This document shows, in pieces, positions 36,871 to 47,015 of a stretch of 56,650 nt of DNA; within the stretch, counting starts at the first letter, position 1, and each line of letters begins with the position of its first letter. The notes under the pieces are model-generated. The model did not search any database. It was not told where the DNA came from and saw only the letters and a program-made list of their open reading frames with translations. The stretch is from Gammaproteobacteria bacterium (GTDB taxonomy: Bacteria > Pseudomonadota > Gammaproteobacteria > Xanthomonadales > Wenzhouxiangellaceae): positions 1 to 56,650 of the forward strand of contig JAHJQV010000031.1 of assembly GCA_018819105.1 (NCBI GenBank), written 5' to 3'. Position numbers and translations under genes: made by a program.

Positions 36871-39099
36871 TCATTTTGTCTCACTGAGGGCAAAGTTTAG
36901 TTTGCGCTGATCAATGTCGACATCCACCAGCTTTACCATGACACGGTCAGACATGCTGAAGCTCTGGCCGCTGCGTCGATTGCGCAACTGTTGCGAACGC
37001 TCTTCATAGACAAAGTAATCCTTGCCCATCTGGCTGATGTGCACGAGGCCGCTGACGGTCGGTTCATGCAGTTCCACAAACATGCCAAACGGCTTCACGC
37101 CGGTGACGGTGGCGGCAAAGATGTCGCCGATGAAATCCTGCATGTAATCGCAGATCAGACGCCACTCCACATCGCGGACCGCCTCTTCGGCGCGGCGTTC
37201 GGTCATGGAGCAGTGCGTCGCCATGGCCTCGAGTCTGGCATCCATGTCCTCACCGGCGATGTAGTTGCTCGCAGGCTGGCGATCCAGCAGTGCATGCAGG
37301 GCACGATGTACCACCAGGTCCGGGTAGCGGCGGATCGGCGATGTGAAATGACAGTAGGCATCCAGCGCCAACCCGAAATGCCCCTCATTGTCCGGCAGGT
37401 AAACCGCCAGGCTTTGCGCTCGCAGCAGTGCTTCATCAATGATGTGGGCATCTTCGCGGCCGGCACATTGGGCCTGCAGCGTGGCAAAGTCTCTGGGTTC
37501 CGGTTGCTCGCGCCAGTTTGGCTTGATGCCTCGGGCCAGCAGCAATTGCGTCAGCTCTTCCAGCTTGCGCCCCTGCGGTGGCGCATGCACCCGGTAAAGC
37601 GCTGGCTGCTGCCGCTGCTGCAAATAACGCGCCGTGGCCACATTGGCCAGGATCATGCTTTCCTCGATGATCTTGTGACTGGTGTTGCGGGTGCGCTGAT
37701 CGATGCTGGCAATGGCCCCATCCTCGCGCCAGGTGAACACCGATTCCGGACGGTCAAATGCCAGCGCACCGCGCTGTTCGCGCAACTTGATCTGCAACTG
37801 AAACAACTCGTGCAGCGTCATCAGGCTGTTGTAGATCAGTTCGCCCGGAGCACGCTGATCGCCGTCAATAATGGCCTGCGCCTCGGCATAAGTCAGCCTT
37901 GCGTGGGAACGGATCACCGCCTTGTAGTGACGGCTTTGCTGCAGTTTTCCGGCGGCATTCAGGCGCATGTCGCAGACCAGTGCCAGCCGCTCCTGCTGTG
38001 GACGCAAGGAACACAGGCCGTTGCTCAGTGCTTCCGGCAGCATCGGCACCACACGGGTGGGAAAATACACCGATGTGCCACGCTCCCAGGCGTCGTCGTC
38101 CAGCGCAGAGCCGGGGCGCACATAGCTGGCGACGTCGGCAATGGCAACCACCAGGCGCCAGCCATCCGCAGTTTGTTCACAGTACACCGCGTCATCGAAG
38201 TCACGCGCATCGGCACCGTCAATGGTGACCAGCGGCAGCGCGCGCAGATCTTCCCGCTGCTGCAACTGGCTGGCATCAATGTGTGCACCAAAGGCCTCGG
38301 CTTCCGCTATGCAGGCGGGGGAAAACTGCTCCGGCAGGTTGTGCTGGATGATGGCGATTTCAGTGGCCAGTCCGGCCTCATTGCTGTCATCAAGTTCGCG
38401 CAGCACGCGCACTTCACCGCGCTGACCATAATCCGGGTAACTGACGATTTCAGCGACCACAATCACGCCCGGCTGCAGACTGCTGCCGCTGTCGGCCAGC
38501 ACCTGCATGGTAGCGGTGATGCGCGGGTTGTCGGCACTGAGCACCAACCCGGTTGCGGTTTCCACGACGCGTCCAACGAGATGCTTACGCGCCCGCTGTA
38601 CCACCATCAGCAGCTCACCAAATACTTTATCTCGGGCTCTCTGCTTGCGCGTGTGCACCAGCACCACATCACCATGCATCAGGCTTGCCATCTGCACTTC
38701 GTCCAGATAGACGTCTTCGTGTGCCGCCGGTGTCAGCACAAAACCGTAACCATCGGCGTGGGCACTGACTGCACCTCCGGCCAGACCCAACGCGGCATTG
38801 ATCTGCCACTGATCAGGGCCGCTCTGCTGCACCAGCTGCTGCTGCTCAAGCTTTCGCAGCACGGCATGAACTTCACAGTCGTCATCGAGCTGGTTGCTGC
38901 AGTGCTCGGTGGACACCGGGTGTTCCGTGCCGGCAAGATGAATCAACAAATGCAGTTCAGCGCGCGACAGCGCCTGCAATGAATGTTTCAGTCCGGCATT
39001 GGCCCCTGCCGCAGGGCCGTGTTCAATGCGACGTGATTTTGATTTTCTGGCAGCAGCCTGACCGTTGGGTTTTCCGTGCTGACGTTTGCGTTTGCTCAT
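36871..39099 (-). CDS. rnr: ribonuclease R
   Basis: 3'-5' exoribonuclease that degrades structured RNA. 742 residues. Order: a basic N-terminal tail and winged-helix segment, two cold-shock-like domains (about 90-240), the RNB catalytic domain with TIDGADARDFDDAVYCE near residue 290, and an S1 domain (GDIFAATVTGVKPFGMFVEL) near residue 640. The basic tail common at the C-terminus of enteric RNase R is very short here. Followed by rlmB. Confidence 0.96.
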   Translation of the reverse strand: MSKRKRQHGKPNGQAAARKSKSRRIEHGPAAGANAGLKHSLQALSRAELHLLIHLAGTEHPVSTEHCSNQLDDDCEVHAVLRKLEQQQLVQQSGPDQWQINAALGLAGGAVSAHADGYGFVLTPAAHEDVYLDEVQMASLMHGDVVLVHTRKQRARDKVFGELLMVVQRARKHLVGRVVETATGLVLSADNPRITATMQVLADSGSSLQPGVIVVAEIVSYPDYGQRGEVRVLRELDDSNEAGLATEIAIIQHNLPEQFSPACIAEAEAFGAHIDASQLQQREDLRALPLVTIDGADARDFDDAVYCEQTADGWRLVVAIADVASYVRPGSALDDDAWERGTSVYFPTRVVPMLPEALSNGLCSLRPQQERLALVCDMRLNAAGKLQQSRHYKAVIRSHARLTYAEAQAIIDGDQRAPGELIYNSLMTLHELFQLQIKLREQRGALAFDRPESVFTWREDGAIASIDQRTRNTSHKIIEESMILANVATARYLQQRQQPALYRVHAPPQGRKLEELTQLLLARGIKPNWREQPEPRDFATLQAQCAGREDAHIIDEALLRAQSLAVYLPDNEGHFGLALDAYCHFTSPIRRYPDLVVHRALHALLDRQPASNYIAGEDMDARLEAMATHCSMTERRAEEAVRDVEWRLICDYMQDFIGDIFAATVTGVKPFGMFVELHEPTVSGLVHISQMGKDYFVYEERSQQLRNRRSGQSFSMSDRVMVKLVDVDIDQRKLNFALSETK

Positions 39100-39620
39100 A
39101 GGCGGGTTTCAATGTTGTTATCAGGGGTTGTTTGGCGGGCATGCCAGTTATCGAACTGACACACCCGCAAAGTGAGCACATCACATCCGCCCCATACCGA
39201 TCCTGCTGCTGTCAGTTGACAGCATTGAGCAGTGATGCTGAGTGGATGATTCGACACATCTTTGCGGTCGAGGGCAGGCACTCAGAAAAGCCTGGCCAAG
39301 TTGATGCTCTCAGTCCGGCAGGTCGAGTGAATGATTCATATTTATTCTAACAGAAACAGAGCCTCCATTCCTGTTCCTTGCCATCGTCATGTCACCCGCA
39401 GCATCCACAGGGACTGCACGGCGTCAACAGCATCTGCCAGGATGATCATCGCGCGCAGTAACCAGCGCAGCAGACAGCATCGTCACAGGCTGAACGCATG
39501 CCGTCTGCCTGCAACCACAATGCATTGCCGGGAGCATGAACCAGATCAGTGTGTTAGCAATGTTTGCGCACACCGACTGTTCACACCCTGCACCCGGCAA
39601 AAAAAATTTTGCCTGTGCAC
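39100..39620. other. non-coding interval between rnr and the tRNA-Leu promoter
   Basis: About 520 bases. The frames in it have no similarity that I recognise and no ribosome sites. It presumably holds the rnr promoter. The one clear element is the perfect palindrome at 39208-39223. Nothing else stands out. Confidence 0.6.
39208..39223. promoter_or_regulatory. perfect 16-base palindrome upstream of rnr
   Basis: GCTGTCAGTTGACAGC, a perfect inverted repeat about 110 bases before the rnr start. The TGTCA/TGACA half-sites with a two-base centre look like a dimeric repressor operator. The regulator is unknown. Confidence 0.35.
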
Positions 39621-39649
39621 TTGACTCTGCCTGACGGTGATAGCATCAT
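39621..39649 (+). promoter_or_regulatory. sigma-70-type promoter of the tRNA-Leu transcript
   Basis: TTGACT at 39621-39626, a 17-base spacer, and CATCAT at 39644-39649. Transcription would begin near 39656, just before the first hairpin of the leader. No other promoter is seen before tRNA-Leu(CAG). Confidence 0.55.
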
Positions 39650-39655
39650 AGTCAT

Positions 39656-39730
39656 GTCGAAGCGGGTTGCCCCCTTGCCCGCTTCACACGTGGCTGGGGT
39701 TTCCCCCTTGCCCCAGCCACACCTTTTTTA
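39656..39730 (+). ncRNA. double C-loop hairpin RNA or tRNA leader
   Basis: Two adjacent strong hairpins with nearly the same C-rich loop. The first has an 8-pair stem GAAGCGGG/CCCGCTTC (39659-39685) and loop TTGCCCCCTTG. The second has a 10-pair stem GTGGCTGGGG/CCCCAGCCAC (39690-39720) and loop TTTCCCCCTTG. A run of six T follows at 39724-39729. The loops are complementary to Shine-Dalgarno-like AAGGGGG. This could be a small regulatory RNA of about 75 bases, or a leader or attenuator for the tRNA that starts eight bases later. I do not know the family. Confidence 0.55.
39690..39729 (+). terminator. intrinsic terminator in front of tRNA-Leu(CAG)
   Basis: Ten-pair GC-rich stem with an 11-base loop, then ACC and six T. 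It ends eight bases before the mature tRNA 5' end, so the tRNA must be made by read-through or processing unless a promoter was missed. Confidence 0.65.
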
Positions 39731-39737
39731 ATCCCCG

Positions 39738-39824
39738 GCCGAGGTGGCGGAATTGGTAGACGCGCTAGCTTCAGGTGCTAGTGACCGCAAGGTCGTGGAG
39801 GTTCAAGTCCTCTCCTCGGCACCA
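39738..39824 (+). tRNA. tRNA-Leu (CAG)
   Basis: An 87-base class II tRNA with encoded CCA. The acceptor stem is GCCGAGG/CCTCGGC. The anticodon loop TTCAGGT lies within stem CTAGC/GCTAG and gives anticodon CAG. The long variable arm is present. It reads the frequent CUG codon. Confidence 0.97.
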
Positions 39825-39907
39825 TTTTAACCTGACAACCTTAAGGTGCATCGCCAATCCCTGGTGGAGTGGCGTCGGATGGTTTCAGCAGTTAGACTGT
39901 GCAGAAC

Positions 39908-39992
39908 GCCGGGGTGGCGGAACTGGTAGACGCGCTGGTTTTAGGTACCAGTGGGGCATCCCGTGGAGGTTCGAGTCCTCTCCCCGGCACCA
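39908..39992 (+). tRNA. tRNA-Leu (TAG)
   Basis: An 85-base class II tRNA with encoded CCA. The acceptor stem is GCCGGGG/CCCCGGC. The loop TTTAGGT in stem CTGGT/ACCAG gives anticodon TAG, which can read CUN codons. It lies 83 bases after tRNA-Leu(CAG), probably in the same transcript. Confidence 0.97.
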
Positions 39993-40035
39993 ATCCACAG
40001 CATTCACACATATATGGTAACTCTCGTACGAACAC

Positions 40036-40064
40036 TTGCGTAGAGACTCTTACTGTGCTACAAA
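40036..40064 (+). promoter_or_regulatory. promoter of the small lipoprotein gene
   Basis: TTGCGT at 40036-40041, a 17-base spacer, and TACAAA at 40059-40064 with TGC before it (extended -10). It lies about 35 bases before the start codon at 40098. Confidence 0.45.
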
Positions 40065-40097
40065 TGCTCTACACACTCACTGCAAGAGAACCATCAC

Positions 40098-40295
40098 ATG
40101 CGTCATTTCGTATCCACAATAATCCTGTTTGCCATCATCAGCGCGATCGGTTGCGCCAGCAGTCCCGATCAGGCTGACTCAGCCAGCGCGCAATCTGACA
40201 AAACGGAAATGCGCTGCGAAAAGCGTTCACACAGCGGCTCCCGCCTCGGCGTCAGCAAGTGTCGACGAGTGACGGTCAGCGACGACGAAGGCTGA
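40098..40295 (+). CDS. small exported lipoprotein-like protein
   Basis: 65 residues. The N-terminal hydrophobic segment ends in a lipobox-like SAIGC (cysteine at residue 19). The mature part is short and charged with a two-cysteine motif, MRCEKRSHSGSRLGVSKCRR. I have seen this C...GSR...C pattern in other short gammaproteobacterial exported proteins of unknown function. AAGAGA lies upstream at acceptable spacing and a promoter is visible. It stands alone between the tRNAs and the convergent pnuC gene. No function can be assigned. Confidence 0.65.
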   Translation: MRHFVSTIILFAIISAIGCASSPDQADSASAQSDKTEMRCEKRSHSGSRLGVSKCRRVTVSDDEG

Positions 40296-40330
40296 TTACC
40301 CTGCACGAGCGCGCAGTACAGACCAATAAT

Positions 40331-40365
40331 CCCTGTAGGACTCGCTTTTGCGCTGTCCTGCAGGG
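40331..40365. other. strong hairpin between convergent genes
   Basis: Inverted repeat CCCTGTAGGAC/GTCCTGCAGGG (11 pairs, one G-T) with inner CGC/GCG around TTTT. It sits between the lipoprotein gene and convergent pnuC. No T run follows on either strand, so a bidirectional terminator is possible but unproven. Confidence 0.4.
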
Positions 40366-40508
40366 CTCTGCAATCGGTGTTCAAGCTGCTGATGGCAGCT
40401 GAAGTGGCTGTCAGGTCTGCCTGCAATGATTGCGCGCAGACATTTATGTGGCCTCAATGTCGACCGATAGGCAGTCGCACATGCGTCTTCGGAATGACTC
40501 AATCTCGG

Positions 40509-41141
40509 TCAGGTGGCGCGCATCGCTGCATTTTTGCGCATGATTCCGCGCCAGTGAAAGTAACCCAGCACTGCCAGCACGGTAAACACCAGATACTGCA
40601 GCGATAGCATCCCCAGCCCACGCCATGCGTACAGTGGCACGGTCATCACATCGGCGATGATCCACAAGGTCCAGTTTTCCAGTTTCTTGTTCGCCATCAG
40701 CCACATGGCGGTGAAAAACAGCCCGGATGTGAAGATGTCGATCCAGTTTGCCCAGCCGATGCTGCGGCCGAACATGCGATAAACCAGCCAGGTCACCAGC
40801 AGCGTCAACGCAAACAGGATCGCAGCAATGACTTTGTCACGCTGGCTGGTCACGCTGATCAGCAGCAACTCACCCTGCTCACCATGCCGGCGCGTCCAGT
40901 TCCACCAGCCGTACACACTCATCAGTGAGTAGTAGACGTTCATGGTCATGTCGCCGAGATAGCCGGCGCGATACAGCAGCACAACGGTAATGGCGGTGGC
41001 AATCAGGCCGGTGGGATAAACCAGAATGTGCGCCTGCCGCGCATACCAGACACTGGCAATGCCGAACACGAACGCGATCGCCTCCAGCATGATCGCCAGC
41101 GCGCTGGCATCCCGGTAGGGGTCAAGCAGGAAATCGATCAC
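40509..41141 (-). CDS. pnuC: nicotinamide riboside transporter PnuC
   Basis: Inner-membrane facilitator for nicotinamide riboside, feeding NAD salvage. 210 residues with about seven hydrophobic helices. Family signatures are the tryptophan- and tyrosine-rich NVYYSLMSVYGWWNW in the middle and KKLENWTLWIIADVMTVPLY near the C-terminus. It lies 48 bases downstream of purA on the same strand and may be cotranscribed. No NAD-related riboswitch is visible in that gap, and no nadR-type regulator gene is adjacent. Confidence 0.9.
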   Translation of the reverse strand: MIDFLLDPYRDASALAIMLEAIAFVFGIASVWYARQAHILVYPTGLIATAITVVLLYRAGYLGDMTMNVYYSLMSVYGWWNWTRRHGEQGELLLISVTSQRDKVIAAILFALTLLVTWLVYRMFGRSIGWANWIDIFTSGLFFTAMWLMANKKLENWTLWIIADVMTVPLYAWRGLGMLSLQYLVFTVLAVLGYFHWRGIMRKNAAMRAT

Positions 41142-41189
41142 CGCAATCAGCTGGCAGGTTCAGCGCTGTCGTTGCTGAGGGCCTCCCAC

Positions 41190-42781
<1,592 letters not shown>

Positions 42782-42795
42782 CAGCTGCGACCTGC

Positions 42796-43680
42796 TCAGC
42801 GCCGACCGTTGCTGTCAGCGCGCGGATTCTGATTGCCGAAATAGTCAAAGAACTCGGAGTTGGGATCCAGGACCAGAGTGTCCTGGCCGCTGGAAAACGC
42901 ATTGCGATAGGCATTGAGACTGCGGTTGAAGCGGTAGAACTCGCGATCCTGATCAAACGCTTCCGCATACAGCGTGGTGGCCTCGGCGTCGCCTTCACCA
43001 CGCAGCTTTTCCGCATCGCGATCGGCTTCAGCCAGGATCACCCGTGCCTGACGATCCGCTTCGGAGCGGATGCGCTCGGCCTGTTCGCGCCCCAGCGAGC
43101 GGCGTTCGTTGGCCAGCTCCTTGCGCTCGGTCTCCATGCGCGTGAACACCGCATCGAGCACATCGTTGCTCAACTCAATGCGCTTGATGCGCAGATCGAC
43201 AATGTTGATGCCAAGATCGCCGGCGCGGTCATTCACGCTCTGCGTCAACCGATCCATCAGCTCACCACGATCCAGAGCCACCACCTGAGTCAGCGTGCGC
43301 TGGGCAAACTCGTCGCGCAGGCGGTCCCGAATGACCTGGGAAATGCGGTTTCTCGCCAGCATTTCATCACCACGGGTGGACACATAGTAATTGTCCACAT
43401 CAGCGATGCGCCAGTTGACAAAGTAATCCACTTCCAGGTATTCCTGTTCCACCGTGTTCAGCTGTTCGGTGGGCATGTCCATGGGCAGAATGCGACGATC
43501 AAAGCGGCGCACGTTGTTGATGAATGGTGCCTTCACGCGCAGGCCAGGCTGGATGTCACTCTCGATGATTTCACCCAGTCTGAACTTGATGGCGGTTTCG
43601 TATTCGTTCACCGTGTAGAGCATTTGCGAGCCGATAAAGACAATCAGCGCAATGATGATGATGGTGCTGTACTTGATCAT
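42796..43680 (-). CDS. hflC: FtsH protease modulator HflC
   Basis: SPFH/prohibitin-family protein. With HflK it forms a large membrane cage around the FtsH protease and modulates its activity. 294 residues from the ATG at 43680, with an N-terminal anchor (about residues 3-21) and then the SPFH domain (YTVNEYETAIKFRLGEI). A coiled-coil follows, rich in Glu, Arg and Ala. The C-terminal segment (SNGRR end) is short. It starts one base after the hflK stop codon; the longer frame to 43812 lies inside hflK. Confidence 0.95.
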   Translation of the reverse strand: MIKYSTIIIIALIVFIGSQMLYTVNEYETAIKFRLGEIIESDIQPGLRVKAPFINNVRRFDRRILPMDMPTEQLNTVEQEYLEVDYFVNWRIADVDNYYVSTRGDEMLARNRISQVIRDRLRDEFAQRTLTQVVALDRGELMDRLTQSVNDRAGDLGINIVDLRIKRIELSNDVLDAVFTRMETERKELANERRSLGREQAERIRSEADRQARVILAEADRDAEKLRGEGDAEATTLYAEAFDQDREFYRFNRSLNAYRNAFSSGQDTLVLDPNSEFFDYFGNQNPRADSNGRR

Positions 43681-43681
43681 G

Positions 43682-44839
43682 TTAACGTCCCTCCCGACCG
43701 CGCAATCTGGCTGCGTCGGCGGCATTGTTGCTGCCTCCGGATGAAGCGGATGTGCCGGTGTTGGCCGCACTGCGCAGCGGTGGCAATGGCGCTGCGGTGT
43801 TGTCGGCACCACTCAGCGGCAGATAGAAAATGTTGCCGTCCGAATTCACGTCCAGCAGCAGCTTGCGGTTGGTCGCCAGCACACCCTCAATGGAATCCAG
43901 ATAAAGTCGGTCGCGGGTCACTTCCGGAGCCTGCCGGTAGGCCCCCAGCTGCAGCATAAAGCGCTCGGCCGAACCGGTCGCCTCAGCCGTCACCGTGGCC
44001 TTGTAGCCTTGCGCCTCTTCCAGAATTCTGGCGGCCTGACCGCGCGCTTCCGGCACCACTTCATTGGCATAGGCCTGGGCTTCATTGATAAAGCTCTGGC
44101 GATCCTTATCGGCCTTGATGACATCATCGAAAGCGGCCTTGACCTGGGCCGGCGGGGTGACATCACCCAGGTTGAAATTGGAGATACTGATGCCGGTGGC
44201 ATAGCGATCCAGCATGGATTGCAGCAGTTGGCGGGTTTCCGAGCCGATCGCGCCACGGCCGGTTTCCAGAATGAAATTCAGCTTGTTGGCACCCACCACC
44301 TCGCGCAGTGCACTTTCCGCCGACAGCGACAGCACTTCTTCCGGATTGCGTACCTGGAACAGATAGGCCATCGGGTCAACCACCTGATACTGCACCGAGT
44401 AGGCCACCGCGATGATGTTTTCATCGCTGGTCAGCATGGTGCCATCGTTGCTGACCGAGCGGACACTGCTGACATTGACCTTGTACATGCGCTCGATCGG
44501 CGCTGGCCAGGTGAACTTCAGACCCGGTTCGGTCACTCGCACGAATTCACCAAAACGGGTCACGACACCGCGCTCGGCCTGATCCACCACGTGCGGTGTG
44601 GTCACCAGAATCCACAGCAGCACAGCAATCACGGCGATGATGCCGAAGCCGGCAAAGCCACCGCCGCCACTGCCGCCGCCGCGGTTGCCGGAACCGCCGG
44701 AATTGCCGCCGAACACGCCTTTCAGCTTGCGTTGCAGCTTGGCAAACACCTCATCGAGATCAGGCGGCTGCGACGAGCCTTTGTTCCAGGGGTCTTTCTG
44801 ACCATTACCCGAGCCTTTGCCAGGTTCATTCCAGGGCAT
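43682..44839 (-). CDS. hflK: FtsH protease modulator HflK
   Basis: SPFH partner of HflC in the inner membrane, 385 residues. The N-terminal 60 residues are hydrophilic and rich in Gly, Ser and Asn, with KDPWNKG near the start as in other HflK proteins. A membrane helix follows at about residues 62-80, then the SPFH domain (VDQAERGVVTRFGEFVRV) and the ISNFNLGDVTPPAQVKAAF region leading into a coiled-coil. The C-terminal 45 residues are low-complexity Ala/Ser/Asn. Confidence 0.95.
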   Translation of the reverse strand: MPWNEPGKGSGNGQKDPWNKGSSQPPDLDEVFAKLQRKLKGVFGGNSGGSGNRGGGSGGGGFAGFGIIAVIAVLLWILVTTPHVVDQAERGVVTRFGEFVRVTEPGLKFTWPAPIERMYKVNVSSVRSVSNDGTMLTSDENIIAVAYSVQYQVVDPMAYLFQVRNPEEVLSLSAESALREVVGANKLNFILETGRGAIGSETRQLLQSMLDRYATGISISNFNLGDVTPPAQVKAAFDDVIKADKDRQSFINEAQAYANEVVPEARGQAARILEEAQGYKATVTAEATGSAERFMLQLGAYRQAPEVTRDRLYLDSIEGVLATNRKLLLDVNSDGNIFYLPLSGADNTAAPLPPLRSAANTGTSASSGGSNNAADAARLRGREGR

Positions 44840-44987
44840 GTTGATGCTCCGTTAAAGTTTGAGAATGCAATGATTTCATCTGTTGCGACAGGTCGTGAAT
44901 TGACCACCACGTGAGCGCTTTCGCTGTAGCCATCACAGCAGTTTATGGTAGCAGCAATGCAGCAGCGTATCTTGGTGACTGCAGCAT

Positions 44988-46301
44988 TCAGTGACTATCA
45001 AATAGTGACTGTGCCGCCACTTTACCAGCCTCACCCGGCAATCGACTCAACTGCTGCAGAGTGGAGTCAGCGATGTTGACACTGACATTGAAACCATCGG
45101 CATCGTTTTCATGCTCGGCTTCAATGGCATCCAGTGCGAACAGTCTGGCGCGCAGCTCCGCCGCCGCGAATGGAATATGCATGTGTCCACGCACCCGACC
45201 GATGCCAAGACGCTGATTGACCGCACGTGCCAGATCGTCCAGTCCGGCACCGCTGGTGGCACTGATCGTCACTGACACCGTTTCGTCCTTGTTGTCCTGA
45301 TGGATGCCGATGGCGGCGCCGCTGCGGTCGGCCTTGTTGAACACTTTCAGGACCGGTACACGATCAGCGTCGATGTCGCGCAGCACCGACTCGACATCGT
45401 CGATGTGCCGCTGCATCTCGGCATCCGCGCCGTCAATCACATGCAGCAGCAGATCCGCTTCTCTGGCCTCCTGCAGGGTGGAGCGGAAGGCTGCCACCAG
45501 ATCATGCGGCAGTTCACTGACAAAGCCGACCGTGTCACTGAGCAGCACGGTGCCGAGTTCCGGCGCACTCCAGCGACGCACAGTGGGATCCAGCGTGGCA
45601 AACAGCTTGTCTTCGACCAGCACGTCGGAGTCAGTGAGGCGATTGAACAGTGTCGACTTGCCGGCATTGGTGTAGCCGACCAGCGCGACCACCGGCTCCT
45701 GCCCCTGCTGGCGACGGCTTCTGCCGGCCTGACGGCGCTTGTCCACGGCAGCCAGTCTAAGTTTAAGCTGCTTGATGCGTTCACCGAGCAGGCGCCGGTC
45801 GGTCTCCAGCTGGGTCTCGCCGGGCCCGCGCAGACCGATACCGCCCTTTTGCCGCTCCAGATGGGTCCAGCCACGCACCAGCCTGGTGGAAAGATGTCGC
45901 AACTGCGCCAGCTCGACCTGCAGCTTGCCCTCGTAGGTGGCGGCCCGCTGGGCAAATATGTCCAGGATCAGCGCCGTGCGTCCTAGCACCTGGCAGGAAA
46001 CGGCCCGCTCGATATTGCGCTCCTGCACAGGCGTCAGCTCACGGTTGATCAGCACCAGATCGGCCTCGGCATCGACAACAGCCTGGCGCACTTCCTCCAG
46101 CTTGCCCTTGCCGATAAGCGTGCCGGCGTGCGACTGCCGCAACGGCGCGGCCACCGTGGCCACGGTGGTCACGCCGGCGGCATTGACCAGTTCCCGGAAT
46201 TCAGCAGTGGACTCATGCTGATGCTGTTGACTGTGCCGGACATGCTGTTCTGAGACCAGAATCAGCAGCGCACGATAACCACGTTCACGGGATTCAAACA
46301 T
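44988..46301 (-). CDS. hflX: GTPase HflX
   Basis: Ribosome-associated GTPase that splits stalled or stress-arrested 70S ribosomes. 437 residues. The N-terminal HflX domain includes GKGKLEEVRQAV. A coiled-coil linker with GLRGPGETQLETDRR follows, then the G domain: GYTNAGKST (residues 209-217), DTVGFVSELPHDLVAAF (switch II) and NKAD. It lies between hfq and hflK, the standard order. Confidence 0.96.
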   Translation of the reverse strand: MFESRERGYRALLILVSEQHVRHSQQHQHESTAEFRELVNAAGVTTVATVAAPLRQSHAGTLIGKGKLEEVRQAVVDAEADLVLINRELTPVQERNIERAVSCQVLGRTALILDIFAQRAATYEGKLQVELAQLRHLSTRLVRGWTHLERQKGGIGLRGPGETQLETDRRLLGERIKQLKLRLAAVDKRRQAGRSRRQQGQEPVVALVGYTNAGKSTLFNRLTDSDVLVEDKLFATLDPTVRRWSAPELGTVLLSDTVGFVSELPHDLVAAFRSTLQEAREADLLLHVIDGADAEMQRHIDDVESVLRDIDADRVPVLKVFNKADRSGAAIGIHQDNKDETVSVTISATSGAGLDDLARAVNQRLGIGRVRGHMHIPFAAAELRARLFALDAIEAEHENDADGFNVSVNIADSTLQQLSRLPGEAGKVAAQSLFDSH

Positions 46302-46603
46302 GCAGTTTCATAACGGTGTGTGCAGACAATCATATTGATATGCCTGGCATGGTACAGCAAGTGTACTCTCCGGCACCAATGACTGCTGTAAGCCAGATGA
46401 CGGAAGCCATGCCGGATGCGCGGTCGCAACAGGGCAACTGCTCACAGCAGCAGCAATGCCTGTGCTGCCAGTATAGCGCAGGATGGCCCGCAACTGGCAG
46501 CAGTCAGCACAGTTGACAACAACACTGCAGCTTAACGACCTGATCAGAACCGGATCAGCCTGGAGCCAGATCAGCGCCGCGAATGATCAAGTTGTCGTGC
46601 AGA
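46302..46603. other. non-coding interval between hfq and hflX
   Basis: About 300 bases with no convincing gene. A minus-strand TATACT at 46470-46475 could be a -10 box for hflX, but I see no matching -35. No T-run terminator follows hfq. Confidence 0.5.
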
Positions 46604-46873
46604 TCAATCCTGCGGCTGGATATCTTCAGCTCCGGAATCGTCGGCATTGCCGTTTTCGTACGGCAGCTTCACGTTGCGTGCAGGAACGATGGTGGAAATG
46701 GCATGCTTGTAGATCATCTGATTCACCGCGCTGCGCAGCAGCACCACGAACTGATCGAACGAATCGATCTGACCCTGCAATTTGATGCCATTCACCAGGT
46801 AAATGGACACTGGCACCCTTTCCTTCCGCAAGGCATTGAGGTAAGGCTCTTGCAGTGATTGTGCCTTATTCAT
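46604..46873 (-). CDS. hfq: RNA chaperone Hfq
   Basis: Sm-like hexameric RNA chaperone that pairs small RNAs with mRNAs. 89 residues. Sm1 spans about residues 15-50 ([20 protein letters not shown] with FDQFVVLL) and Sm2 holds the [12 protein letters not shown] signature near residues 55-66. The C-terminal tail after residue 70 is short and acidic. Within Sm1-Sm2, [14 protein letters not shown] differs a little from the common LLKNTVSQMVYKHA, still within family variation. Confidence 0.97.
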   Translation of the reverse strand: MNKAQSLQEPYLNALRKERVPVSIYLVNGIKLQGQIDSFDQFVVLLRSAVNQMIYKHAISTIVPARNVKLPYENGNADDSGAEDIQPQD

Positions 46874-47015
46874 TGATCATTCTCCGTTTAAATTTAAACC
46901 GTTCAGGAAAACGCGTCCATGACGGATTCCGACAGCTGTATCCTTGATATCACAGTTTATCCAAATGCACAATCAACAACCCGTCCTAGGCGTCACTCGC
47001 GCACACTCATGGCAT

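Noticed and set aside
36991-38982. 663-codon open frame on the plus strand opposite rnr
   Set aside because: It is the antisense of the clearly conserved RNase R gene. Its translation is rich in His, Gln and Arg with no domain pattern, a typical shadow in GC-rich DNA.
39331-39624. 97-codon frame upstream of the tRNA-Leu genes
   Set aside because: Cys/His/Arg-rich translation without ribosome site; it overlaps the tRNA promoter.
41142-41189. NAD-related riboswitch before pnuC
   Set aside because: The gap of 48 bases is too short for known NAD riboswitch folds and shows no strong hairpin.
46308-46493. 61-codon minus-strand frame between hfq and hflX
   Set aside because: No ribosome site, no similarity, and it overlaps the likely hflX promoter region.
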